Below, one piece after another: positions 9,468-17,143 of a stretch of 64,000 nt of DNA. The notes beneath the pieces are model-generated. The model was given only the letters and a program-made list of their open reading frames with translations. It was not told the origin of the DNA and searched no databases. The stretch is from the NCBI RefSeq assembly GCF_040196175.1, contig NZ_JBEFNF010000001.1:434001-498000 (forward strand), in the 5' to 3' direction. Within the stretch, counting starts at the first letter, position 1. Every line of letters begins with the position of its first letter. The translations under genes and the position numbers were made by a program. The DNA is from Halospina sp040196175. GTDB lineage: Bacteria; Pseudomonadota; Gammaproteobacteria; Pseudomonadales; Oleiphilaceae.

Positions 9468-10706
9468 ATGGCGTTGTACGTGAAAAAATTTGGCGGTACC
9501 TCTGTTGGTGCCGTTGACCGGATTGAGGCGGTGGCGGATCAGCTCCAGGCCGCACGCAATGCCGGTGATGATGCGGTGGTTGTGGTTTCGGCCATGAGTG
9601 GCGAGACCAATCGGCTGATTGAGCTTGCCCATGAGGTGACGGAGGAGCCGGATCCGCGTGAGATGGACGTTCTGGTTTCTACCGGTGAGCAAGTGACCAT
9701 TGCCCTTTTGAGTATGGCTCTTCTCAAGCGGGGTGTGGACGCCCGCTCCTATACCGGGGGCCAGGTTCGCATCACAACGGACAGTTCCCACACTAGGGCT
9801 CGGATCCAGGACATTGACGAACACAATATGCGTCAGGATCTGGACGCCGGGCGAGTTGTGGTTGTGGCCGGCTTTCAGGGCATGAATGAGGAGGGTCACA
9901 TCACCACTTTGGGGCGTGGTGGTTCGGATACCACGGCCGTTGCCCTGGCCGCTGCACTCAAGGCGGATGAGTGCCACATCTACACCGATGTGGATGGCGT
10001 CTACACCACGGATCCGCGGATCGTGGACAGCGCTCGCCGGCTCGAGACCATCACCTTCGAGGAGATGCTCGAGATGGCCAGCCTAGGCTCCAAGGTGCTG
10101 CAGATCCGCTCGGTGGAATTCGCCGGCAAGTACAATGTACCGGTGAGGGTGCTTTCCAGCTTCAAAGAGGGCCCTGGAACCCTGATCACCTTTGACGACG
10201 AGGACGATATGGAAAAGCCAGTGGTCTCGGGCATCGCTTTCAACCGCGATGAAGCCAAGCTGACGGCAGTGGGCGTAGCGGACGTCCCCGGCTGTGCCTC
10301 GCGGATGCTCAAGCCGATCAGTGACGCGGGTATTGAAGTGGACATGATCCTCCAGAATGTCGGCTCTGATAACCGTACTGACTTCACGTTCACCGTGCAC
10401 CGCAATGATTATCGCCAGTCATTGGAACTGTTGGAAAACCTGGGGCGTGACCTGGATGTGCAGGCAGTTCAGGGCGATGAGCATATCGCCAAAGTCTCCA
10501 TTGTGGGCGTTGGTATGCGCTCCCATGCGGGCGTAGCCTCGTGTATGTTCGATGCGCTTTCGGCGGAGGGCATCAACATCCAGATGATCTCCACTTCGGA
10601 AATCAAGATTTCGGTGGTGATCAATGAGAAATACCTGGAGCTGGCAGTGCGTACGCTGCACAGTGCATTCGGACTTGAGCAGGCCGAAGTCCGGGAAGAA
10701 GACTGA
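9468..10706 (+). CDS. lysC: Aspartate kinase
   Basis: Phosphorylates aspartate to beta-aspartyl phosphate, the first step toward lysine, threonine, methionine and diaminopimelate. The N-terminal kinase domain begins with the KKFGGTSVG motif (residues 5-13) and contains GRGGSDTTAVALA near residue 147. Two ACT regulatory domains fill roughly residues 265-410 (VGVADVPGCASRMLKPISDAG; ISTSEIKISVVINEKYLELA). At 412 residues it is a monofunctional aspartokinase of the Pseudomonas type with no fused homoserine dehydrogenase. An internal start that would give a separate beta subunit cannot be assigned by reading alone. Placement between alaS and csrA is conserved in pseudomonads. Confidence 0.97.
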   Translation: MALYVKKFGGTSVGAVDRIEAVADQLQAARNAGDDAVVVVSAMSGETNRLIELAHEVTEEPDPREMDVLVSTGEQVTIALLSMALLKRGVDARSYTGGQVRITTDSSHTRARIQDIDEHNMRQDLDAGRVVVVAGFQGMNEEGHITTLGRGGSDTTAVALAAALKADECHIYTDVDGVYTTDPRIVDSARRLETITFEEMLEMASLGSKVLQIRSVEFAGKYNVPVRVLSSFKEGPGTLITFDDEDDMEKPVVSGIAFNRDEAKLTAVGVADVPGCASRMLKPISDAGIEVDMILQNVGSDNRTDFTFTVHRNDYRQSLELLENLGRDLDVQAVQGDEHIAKVSIVGVGMRSHAGVASCMFDALSAEGINIQMISTSEIKISVVINEKYLELAVRTLHSAFGLEQAEVREED

Positions 10707-10742
10707 ATAACCATAATAATACAGCTGGCGAAAACGCGTGCA

Positions 10743-10859
10743 GGCTTCAATAATTAGGAAGCCGAAACGAAAACGACACAGGTAGCGTCTCGCGACTGAG
10801 CCAAAAGAGCCAGTGAGGCGTACAACCGGAAAGCGGTTAATTACGACAAGGAGCTTGGA
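10743..10859 (+). promoter_or_regulatory. csrA leader with hairpins and GGA motifs
   Basis: The leader holds four GGA triplets: 10757-10759, 10828-10830, 10850-10852 (in the Shine-Dalgarno sequence) and 10857-10859, just before the start. Two small hairpins present the first two: GGCTTC/GAAGCC (10743-10748 with 10758-10763) and AACCG/CGGTT (10824-10828 with 10834-10838, loop GAAAG). GGA in hairpin loops and at the ribosome site is the known CsrA-binding pattern, so autoregulation is likely. The binding itself is inferred. Confidence 0.55.
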
Positions 10860-10861
10860 CA

Positions 10862-11053
10862 ATGCTGATTCTGACACGTCGCGTCGGCGAAACACTCATG
10901 GTGGGTGATGAAGTCACCGTGACCGTTCTCGGGGTTAAGGGAAATCAGGTGCGTATCGGCGTGAATGCCCCCAAGGAAGTGGCGGTACACCGGGAAGAGA
11001 TCTATCAGCGCATCCAGCAGGAACAGGACGAGGACGAGCCCGAACACGAGTGA
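10862..11053 (+). CDS. csrA: Carbon storage regulator CsrA (RsmA)
   Basis: A 63-residue RNA-binding regulator beginning MLILTRRVGETLMVGD, the strongly conserved CsrA/RsmA N-terminus, followed by VTVLGVKGNQVRIGVNAPKEVAVHREEIYQRI. As a dimer it binds GGA motifs in mRNA leaders and controls translation and stability of genes for carbon flow, motility and biofilm. The C-terminus is strongly acidic (QEQDEDEPEHE). A clear AAGGAG ribosome site lies eight bases before the ATG. The gene sits between lysC and tRNA-Ser, as in Pseudomonas. Confidence 0.97.
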   Translation: MLILTRRVGETLMVGDEVTVTVLGVKGNQVRIGVNAPKEVAVHREEIYQRIQQEQDEDEPEHE

Positions 11054-11141
11054 GTCCAGGCCCTGTGCGGCGGCTGCTATGATTTTTCGCGTCAACCCTA
11101 TGAAAACGCGTCAGATATGGTAGTATACGCCGCGTTGCTAA

Positions 11142-11232
<91 letters not shown>

Positions 11233-11238
11233 CTATTT

Positions 11239-11315
11239 GCGGCCGTAGCTCAGCTGGATAGAGCACGTGGCTACGAACCACGGGGTCGGAGGTTCGAATC
11301 CTCCCGGCCGCACCA
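11239..11315 (+). tRNA. tRNA-Arg (ACG), copy 1
   Basis: A 77-base cloverleaf with encoded CCA. The acceptor GCGGCCG pairs with CGGCCGC. The anticodon ACG (11273-11275, loop CTACGAA) is expected to be edited to inosine and to read CGU, CGC and CGA. It begins six bases after tRNA-Ser, so the two are almost certainly co-transcribed. Confidence 0.97.
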
Positions 11316-11400
11316 TATTCAAGGCGGATGCCAGCATGGCATCGGTCTGCGCTCAGTTCGACTGAGCACTATTTGCAGGATGGGAAGCGCCCGCCAGTAA

Positions 11401-11477
11401 GCGGCTGTAGCTCAGCTGGATAGAGCACGTGGCTACGAACCACGGGGTCGGAGGTTCGAATCCTCCCAGCCGCACCA
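11401..11477 (+). tRNA. tRNA-Arg (ACG), copy 2
   Basis: Identical to copy 1 except for one compensatory acceptor-stem pair: C6-G67 in copy 1 is T6-A67 here (GCGGCTG pairs with CAGCCGC). The anticodon ACG is at 11435-11437 and the CCA end is encoded. The 85-base spacer from copy 1 holds no visible gene. Confidence 0.97.
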
Positions 11478-11549
11478 GCTCACGTTTTGATGTTAAGATT
11501 CATCATTGGCGTTTCAGTAGTGCAATTTGAAATAGCGTCTCACCTTTAA

Positions 11550-11626
11550 GCGGCTGTAGCTCAGTTGGATAGAGCACGTGGCTTCGAACCATGGGGTCGG
11601 GGGTTCAAGTCCTCCCAGCCGCACCA
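11550..11626 (+). tRNA. tRNA-Arg (UCG)
   Basis: A 77-base tRNA whose acceptor stem is identical to that of copy 2. The anticodon is TCG (11584-11586, loop CTTCGAA), reading CGA and possibly CGG. It differs from copy 2 at about six positions: one in the D-loop, the anticodon first base, a G-U pair in the anticodon stem, and three changes in the T-arm. This points to duplication followed by anticodon change. CCA is encoded. Confidence 0.95.
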
Positions 11627-11920
11627 CTTCCTTCTTATTTGCGTTTATCGCACGCCTCATCTTCTGTGGCGCATATGCCCTGATGACTAACCTGCCCAGG
11701 ATAAAACACTCACTTTGAGTGCCGTTGGCTGGCAGGGCGCCGTTTGCTATCACCGATCAACTTGCAATCCTGAGGGATAGTGCGTATAAAATCGCGCGCC
11801 TTCTCGGCATGATCAGTTTTTTATTGTCGGTTAAGGCAAGAGACTGTAAATTATGACAGATTTTGCGAGGACTCTGAGCGGCTCTCGCAACCAATGAATC
11901 TCGCTTAAAAGGTGATTTCC
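11627..11920. other. Intergenic region between the tRNA array and oadG
   Basis: This 294-base stretch has no convincing gene. It is AT-rich toward its end (11811-11860) and probably holds the oad promoter, but I cannot assign -35 and -10 elements with confidence. A minus-strand frame here is the antisense of the tRNA-Arg gene and is not real. Confidence 0.6.
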
Positions 11921-12169
11921 ATGGATGAAGTGATGCAGGGGGCTGTGGACCTGATGCTGGTTGGCATGGGGTTCGTGTTTTCCTTTCTGGTCATTCTGGT
12001 GTTCGTCACCATGCTGATGTCCCGCATCGCAGGGCGTATTGCTCCGCCGGAGCCGATGCGCCCACCGGGCGGCGGCTCTTCAGGGGGTGCTGATCCCATG
12101 CAGGACCCGAAACTCAAGGCGGTTATTTCCGAAGCTGTTGCCAGGCACCGCGCTCGTCGCCGGCAATGA
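11921..12169 (+). CDS. oadG: Oxaloacetate decarboxylase, gamma subunit
   Basis: Small membrane subunit of the Na+-pumping oxaloacetate decarboxylase; in the known enzyme it anchors the alpha subunit to the beta subunit and binds zinc. The 82-residue product has one transmembrane helix (residues 10-35, LMLVGMGFVFSFLVILVFVTML), a proline/glycine-rich linker and a basic C-terminal helix (KLKAVISEAVARHRARRRQ). I chose ATG 11921 because an AAGGTGA ribosome site (11909-11915) is well placed before it. An in-frame GTG at 11912 would lie inside that site. It is the first gene of oadG-oadA-oadB. Confidence 0.9.
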   Translation: MDEVMQGAVDLMLVGMGFVFSFLVILVFVTMLMSRIAGRIAPPEPMRPPGGGSSGGADPMQDPKLKAVISEAVARHRARRRQ

Positions 12170-12226
12170 GCCGCCGCGGTTGATCGGCGGCCGGGAACCC
12201 AATACGAGAGAAAAAAGGTCAGAACG

Positions 12227-14020
12227 ATGACAGATACTAAGCAACCCCTGGGGATCACGGATCTGGCGCTGCGTGACGCGCATCAGTCGCTGTTGGCTAC
12301 ACGCATGCGCCTGGAAGATATGCTCCCGATTGCCGAGAAGCTGGACCAGGTCGGTTTCTGGTCCATCGAATCGTGGGGCGGGGCTACCTTCGACTCGTGC
12401 ATTCGCTATCTCGGGGAAGATCCCTGGGAGCGCATCCGCGAGCTGAAAAAGGCCATGCCCAATACCCGCCAGCAGATGCTGCTGCGGGGCCAGAATCTGC
12501 TTGGCTACCGCCACTACGCGGATGACGTGGTGCGCCGGTTCGTGGAGCGGGCCGCGGCGAATGGCGTTGACGTGTTCCGGATCTTCGACGCCATGAATGA
12601 CCCGCGTAATCTGGAAACCGCGATTCAAGCCACCCGCGAAACCGGTAAACATGCTCAGGGCACCATCTCTTACACAGTGAGCCCGGTGCATACGATCGAA
12701 ATGTGGGTGGATCTGGCGAAGAAGATCGAGTCCATGGGCGCGGATTCGCTGGCTATCAAGGATATGGCGGGGCTCATGAAGCCCTACGTCTGCTATGACC
12801 TGGTGAGCCGTCTCAAGAAAGAACTTGATATTCCCATCCAGTTCCACTCACACGCCACAACCGGGATGTCCACAGCCAGCATCATCAAGGCTGCCGAAGC
12901 CGGGGTTGATCGTGTGGATTCGGCAATTTCCTCAATGAGCATGACTTATGGCCACTCGCCCACCGAATCCGTTGTGGCGATCATGGAGGATACCGAGCGC
13001 AATACCGGGCTGGACATCGAGCAACTGGAAGAGGTGGCCAAGTACTTCCGCGAGGTACGTAAGAAGTACGCGAAATTCGAAGGCTCTCTTAAGGGTGTGG
13101 ACTCGCGCATCCTGGTCGCTCAGGTGCCGGGCGGCATGCTCACCAACATGGAAAGCCAGCTTCGCGAGCAGGGTGCCAGCGACAAAATGGATGAGCTGCT
13201 TGGTGAAATCCCCCGCGTGCGCGAGGATCTGGGCTATATTCCGCTGGTCACGCCAACCTCGCAGATCGTGGGGACCCAGGCGGTACTGAATGTGCTCACG
13301 GGCGAGCGCTACAAGTCCATTTCCAAAGAAACCTCGGCGGTACTCAAGGGCGAGTACGGGGCGGCCCCTGCGGAATGTAATAAGGACCTTCAGGAACGCG
13401 TTCTTGATGGTGCTGAACCCATTACCTGCCGTCCTGCGGATCTGATTGAGCCTGAGATGGAGCGCCTGACCGATGAACTCCGCCAGGAAGCGAAGGACAA
13501 AGGCTTCACCATCGCGGAGAACGAGGTGGACGACGTCCTGACCTATGCGCTCTTCCCGCAGATCGGCCTTAAGTTCTTGGAAAACCGTGGCAATCCGGAA
13601 GCCTTTGAGCCCGTACCGACAGGTCAGGAGGCGGCTGCTCCCGCCGCACCGGGTGAACCCGAGACCTATACCGTTACGGTTGAGGGCCAATCCTATGTGG
13701 TTGAGGTTGCTGAAGGTGGTGAGATTGCCAAAATCCAGCCGGCGCAGGGCGGCGGCCAGCCGCAGGCGCCAGCGGGTGGCGGCCAGGCGGCTGCCCCAGT
13801 AGGTGGCGGCGAGCCGGTTACCGCACCACTGGCCGGCAACATCTTCAAGGTCCACGTGAGCCCTGGCCAGCAGGTCAATGAAGGCGACGTTCTGATCATT
13901 CTTGAGGCCATGAAGATGGAAACCGAGGTGAAAGCGGATCGTTCCGGGACGATCGGCTCCGTGACCGTCAAGGTCGGCGACAGCGTGGCCGTTGGCGATG
14001 AACTCCTGACTCTGGGATAA
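12227..14020 (+). CDS. oadA: Oxaloacetate decarboxylase, alpha subunit (biotin enzyme)
   Basis: Carboxyltransferase that moves CO2 from oxaloacetate to biotin. The N-terminal TIM-barrel carries the family motif LALRDAHQSLLATRMR (residues 12-27), and metal-site and lysine blocks follow (IKDMAGLMKP; QFHSHATTGMS). A PYC_OADA domain reaches to about residue 460. A proline/alanine/glycine-rich swivel linker comes next, then a biotinyl domain with the EAMKME biotin site near residue 563. The 597-residue length is typical. It works with OadB, which decarboxylates carboxybiotin and exports Na+. Confidence 0.97.
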   Translation: MTDTKQPLGITDLALRDAHQSLLATRMRLEDMLPIAEKLDQVGFWSIESWGGATFDSCIRYLGEDPWERIRELKKAMPNTRQQMLLRGQNLLGYRHYADDVVRRFVERAAANGVDVFRIFDAMNDPRNLETAIQATRETGKHAQGTISYTVSPVHTIEMWVDLAKKIESMGADSLAIKDMAGLMKPYVCYDLVSRLKKELDIPIQFHSHATTGMSTASIIKAAEAGVDRVDSAISSMSMTYGHSPTESVVAIMEDTERNTGLDIEQLEEVAKYFREVRKKYAKFEGSLKGVDSRILVAQVPGGMLTNMESQLREQGASDKMDELLGEIPRVREDLGYIPLVTPTSQIVGTQAVLNVLTGERYKSISKETSAVLKGEYGAAPAECNKDLQERVLDGAEPITCRPADLIEPEMERLTDELRQEAKDKGFTIAENEVDDVLTYALFPQIGLKFLENRGNPEAFEPVPTGQEAAAPAAPGEPETYTVTVEGQSYVVEVAEGGEIAKIQPAQGGGQPQAPAGGGQAAAPVGGGEPVTAPLAGNIFKVHVSPGQQVNEGDVLIILEAMKMETEVKADRSGTIGSVTVKVGDSVAVGDELLTLG

Positions 14021-14035
14021 GAAGGGCTGTACGGC

Positions 14036-15361
14036 ATGGATAACCTGATGACTCTGTGGACCGGTAGCGGTCTGTACAATCTGACGCCGGGCGCGCTTAC
14101 GATGATCGTGGTGGGTCTGGGGTTGCTCTATCTGGCAATCAACAAGAAGTTCGAGCCACTGCTGCTGGTGCCGATTGGTTTCGGCACCATCCTGGCCAAC
14201 CTGCCTGAGGCAGGGCTGGCGTCAAGCGCGGTGGAGGCGGCCATCTACAGTGAGTCGCCGAAAGTGCTCGCGGCTCTGGCGTCCGTTATGGACGTCGGTT
14301 ACGACATGGGCCAGAAGGTGACGCCCGATGTCATCAAGTCCTTTATTGAGGCGTACAAGAACCTGGGGGCCGAAGCGGCCCTGAGCGCGACCCAGACGGC
14401 CAAGGATATGGGGTATTCGCCCGGTATCATCCAGTCGTTCTACGCCGTGGCCATTGGCAGTGGCGTGGCGCCGCTGCTTATTTTCATGGGGGTTGGGGCG
14501 ATGACCGATTTCGGTCCGCTCCTTGCGAACCCCAAGACGATGCTGCTGGGGGCAGCCGCGCAGTTCGGTATCTTTGCTACCGTGCTCGGCGCGGCGCTGC
14601 TGAACACCACCGGCATGATGGAGTTCTCTGTGGCCGAGGCCGCTGCGGTGGGCATCATCGGCGGTGCTGACGGACCAACGTCCATCTATGTCTCCAGCAT
14701 CCTGGCACCCCACCTGCTGGGCGCGATTGCGGTGGCGGCCTATTCCTACATGGCACTGGTGCCGCTGATCCAGCCGCCCATCATGCGGGCGTTCACGACC
14801 AAGGAAGAGCGTACGCTCAAGATGAGTCAGCTGCGTGATGTCGGCAAGCTGGAGAAAATCCTGTTCCCGGTCTGCATTCTGGTTCTCACCGGCATGTTCC
14901 TCCCGGACGCCACGCCGCTACTGGGTATGTTCTGCTTCGGTAACCTGATGAAGGAGTGCGGTGTTGTTGAGCGCCTGAGCGACACGGTGCAGAACTCGCT
15001 CATCAACGCGGTAACCATTGTTCTGGGCCTCGCTGTGGGTTCCAAGATGGCCGCTGAGGCGTTTCTGAACGCGCAGACCCTGGGCATCCTGCTTCTGGGT
15101 ATTATTGCCTTCGGCGTGGGCACCATGTGCGGCGTGCTCATGGCCAAGCTCATGAACGCCATGACCAAAGAGAAGATCAACCCGCTAATCGGCTCTGCCG
15201 GTGTTTCCGCAGTGCCCATGGCGGCTCGGGTTTCCAACAAGGTGGGCCTGGAGGAAAACCACCAGAACTTCCTCCTGATGCACGCCATGGGCCCGAACGT
15301 AGCCGGCGTGATCGGCTCCGCCGTCGCAGCGGGCGTCATGATCAAGTTCGTCGGGGGCTGA
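14036..15361 (+). CDS. oadB: Oxaloacetate decarboxylase, beta subunit (Na+ pump)
   Basis: Polytopic inner-membrane protein of 441 residues that couples decarboxylation of carboxybiotin to Na+ export. The family signature GIIGGADGPTSIYVSS lies near residues 205-220; its aspartate is the essential Na+/proton site known from Klebsiella. A second conserved block (GVSAVPMAARVSNKVG) lies near residue 390. It starts 15 bases after oadA. Together with MotY nearby, it suggests that a sodium gradient matters in this organism. Confidence 0.96.
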   Translation: MDNLMTLWTGSGLYNLTPGALTMIVVGLGLLYLAINKKFEPLLLVPIGFGTILANLPEAGLASSAVEAAIYSESPKVLAALASVMDVGYDMGQKVTPDVIKSFIEAYKNLGAEAALSATQTAKDMGYSPGIIQSFYAVAIGSGVAPLLIFMGVGAMTDFGPLLANPKTMLLGAAAQFGIFATVLGAALLNTTGMMEFSVAEAAAVGIIGGADGPTSIYVSSILAPHLLGAIAVAAYSYMALVPLIQPPIMRAFTTKEERTLKMSQLRDVGKLEKILFPVCILVLTGMFLPDATPLLGMFCFGNLMKECGVVERLSDTVQNSLINAVTIVLGLAVGSKMAAEAFLNAQTLGILLLGIIAFGVGTMCGVLMAKLMNAMTKEKINPLIGSAGVSAVPMAARVSNKVGLEENHQNFLLMHAMGPNVAGVIGSAVAAGVMIKFVGG

Positions 15362-15368
15362 GCCCCGT

Positions 15369-16019
15369 TCAGCCTTCCCCGTTAGACGGGGGAGGCCATC
15401 CTCCCAGCGATTTCCAGCGGTTGACGATCAGGCAGAACAGCTCAGCTGTCTTCTCAGCGTCGTAAAGCGCCGAGTGGGCTTCCTTGTTGTCAAAATCCAG
15501 ACCGCCAATACGGCAGGACTCCGCCAGCACCGTGTGCCCCAGAGCCAGGCCGGCGAGGGCGGCGGTATCAAAGGTGGAAAAGGGGTGGAACGGATTGCGT
15601 TTGATATTCTGGCGGTCCGAGGCGGCTTTTACAAAGCCGAGATCGAACGTGGCGTTGTGACCCACCAGGACGGCGCGCTTGCACTGGTTGCGGCGTACGG
15701 CCTGGCGGATGGTCTGGAAGGTGCCGCGCATGGCCTCCAGCTCCGGGCGCTCATCGCGCAGGGGGTTGCCGGGGTCAATGCCGGTGAACGCCAGCGCCTC
15801 CTTCTCGATATTGGCGCCTTCAAAGGGGTGGACGTTGTAATGGACCCGCTCCCCGGCATAGAGCCAGCCATCGTCGTCCATCTCCACCAGAACAGTGGCG
15901 ATTTCAAGCAGGGCATCGGTGGTCGCGTTGAAGCCGCCGGTTTCAACATCCACGATCACCGGAAGGAAGCCACGGAAGCGCTGTTGCATCAGTGTCGGTG
16001 TCGCTGTCTGGCTGCTCAC
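15369..16019 (-). CDS. rnt: Ribonuclease T
   Basis: A DEDD-family 3'-5' exoribonuclease that trims tRNA and 5S/23S rRNA ends. Exo motif I is visible at DVETGGFNATTDALLEIA (residues 23-40), motif II in VGHNATFDLGFV, and the terminal HSALYDAEKTAELF supplies the histidine and last aspartate. The 216-residue length is normal. The start is GTG at 16019, overlapping the pyrC stop as GTGA, so it is translationally coupled to pyrC. The pyrC-rnt order matches Pseudomonas. Confidence 0.96.
   Translation of the reverse strand: MSSQTATPTLMQQRFRGFLPVIVDVETGGFNATTDALLEIATVLVEMDDDGWLYAGERVHYNVHPFEGANIEKEALAFTGIDPGNPLRDERPELEAMRGTFQTIRQAVRRNQCKRAVLVGHNATFDLGFVKAASDRQNIKRNPFHPFSTFDTAALAGLALGHTVLAESCRIGGLDFDNKEAHSALYDAEKTAELFCLIVNRWKSLGGWPPPSNGEG
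15372..15396 (+). terminator. Hairpin after oadB (possible terminator)
   Basis: A ten-pair stem with one G-U pair (15372-15381 with 15387-15396, loop TTAGA) lies just after oadB. It has no clear T-run and overlaps the 3' end of rnt on the other strand. Confidence 0.4.
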
Positions 16020-17065
16020 GCCCGGCTCTCCCCGTCATCAATCCGCCAGTTCAGGGTGCTTCCGGCGTTCAGGGGCACAATCGGCTGGCCGTGCTCATGC
16101 AGGACCTCAGGGATCGTGTGGGGCTCCCGGCGCAGGGTGATGCGGTCGGTGTTGCGTGGCATCCCGTAGAAATCCGCCCCGTGGCATGATGCAAACCCTT
16201 CGAGTTGATCCAGAGCATCGGCTTGCTCGAAGAACTGAGCGTACAGCTCAATGGCGGCGAAGGCGGAGTAACAGCCGGCACAGCCGCAGTCGGTTTCCTT
16301 GCGGCTGCGGTCGTGGGGGGCAGAGTCCGTGCCCAGGAAAAAGCGCGTGTCACCGCTTGTAGCTGCCTCTCGCAGCGCCTGCTGATGGCGCTGGCGTTTG
16401 AGGATCGGCAGGCAGTAGAAATGCGGCCGGATGCCACCAACCAGCAGATGGTTCCGATTGAACAGCAGATGCTGGGGCGTAATGGTGGCGCCCAGATTGT
16501 GTTGCCTGGACTTCACGAATTCAGCGGCATCCGCGGTGGTAATGTGTTCCATAACCACGCGCAGCTGAGGCAAACGTTCAATCAGCGGTGCCAGAACTTC
16601 GTCGATGAAGACCTTTTCCCGGTCGAATATGTCCACCTCAGCCCGTGTGACCTCGCCATGCGTAAGCAGGAGCAGACCTTCGTCGGCCATGGTCTCCAGG
16701 GCGGCATGAATGTGGCGGATGTCTGTTACGCCGGAATCCGAGTTTGTGGTTGCGCCAGCTGGGTAGAGCTTGCAGGCTACGACACCGGCCCGGGCCGCCT
16801 CGCGGATCATCCCGGGTGTGGTATTGTCGGTGAGGTACAGCGTCATCAGCGGCTCGAAGCGGCTGTTCTCGGGGGCGGCGGCCCGGATCCGCTCGCGGTA
16901 CGCCAGAGCCTGGTTTGCGGTAGTCACCGGTGGCGTTAGGTTCGGCATGATGATGGCGCGGCTGAAGCGCCGGGCTGAGGCGGGAACCACCTGTTGCAAC
17001 AGTCCGCCATCGCGCACATGCAGGTGCCAGTCATCGGGTCGGGTCAGGGTCAATGTCTCAGTCAT
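16016..17065 (-). CDS. pyrC: Dihydroorotase (class II type)
   Basis: Zinc amidohydrolase that closes carbamoyl-aspartate to dihydroorotate in pyrimidine synthesis. The first metal ligands are in DDWHLHVRDG (residues 10-19). The carboxylated lysine lies in VVACKLYPAGATTNS, and later histidines in LLTHGE and VMEHITTADAA. The final metal aspartate is in FFLGTDSAPHD. At 349 residues it is an E. coli-like PyrC. I chose ATG 17065 because the family starts at MTETLTLTRPDDWH. An extended -10 (TGGTATACT) ends only seven bases before this ATG, so the mRNA may have almost no leader. The gene is divergent from motY. Confidence 0.96.
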   Translation of the reverse strand: MTETLTLTRPDDWHLHVRDGGLLQQVVPASARRFSRAIIMPNLTPPVTTANQALAYRERIRAAAPENSRFEPLMTLYLTDNTTPGMIREAARAGVVACKLYPAGATTNSDSGVTDIRHIHAALETMADEGLLLLTHGEVTRAEVDIFDREKVFIDEVLAPLIERLPQLRVVMEHITTADAAEFVKSRQHNLGATITPQHLLFNRNHLLVGGIRPHFYCLPILKRQRHQQALREAATSGDTRFFLGTDSAPHDRSRKETDCGCAGCYSAFAAIELYAQFFEQADALDQLEGFASCHGADFYGMPRNTDRITLRREPHTIPEVLHEHGQPIVPLNAGSTLNWRIDDGESRA

Positions 17066-17072
17066 GGCGCGA

Positions 17073-17081
17073 AGTATACCA
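17073..17081 (-). promoter_or_regulatory. Extended -10 promoter for pyrC
   Basis: On the minus strand the sequence reads TGG-TATACT, five of six matches to TATAAT plus the TGN extension. The predicted transcription start falls at about 17066, one base from the pyrC ATG at 17065. A TTGAGC lies 14 bases upstream, too close for an ideal -35. Confidence 0.5.
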
Positions 17082-17143
17082 GAAGATCCAGGGCTCAAGT
17101 TCCAGCGGATTTGGCCGATACCTGATACTGAAGCGTCAGAATA

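Noticed and set aside
11514..11753. Minus-strand frame encoding VRLGGLEPPTPWFEATCSIQLSYSR
   Set aside because: It is the antisense reading of the tRNA-Arg (UCG) gene, a well-known spurious protein.
11627..11920. Integration site next to tRNA-Arg (UCG)
   Set aside because: No integrase gene and no repeat of the tRNA 3' end were found downstream.
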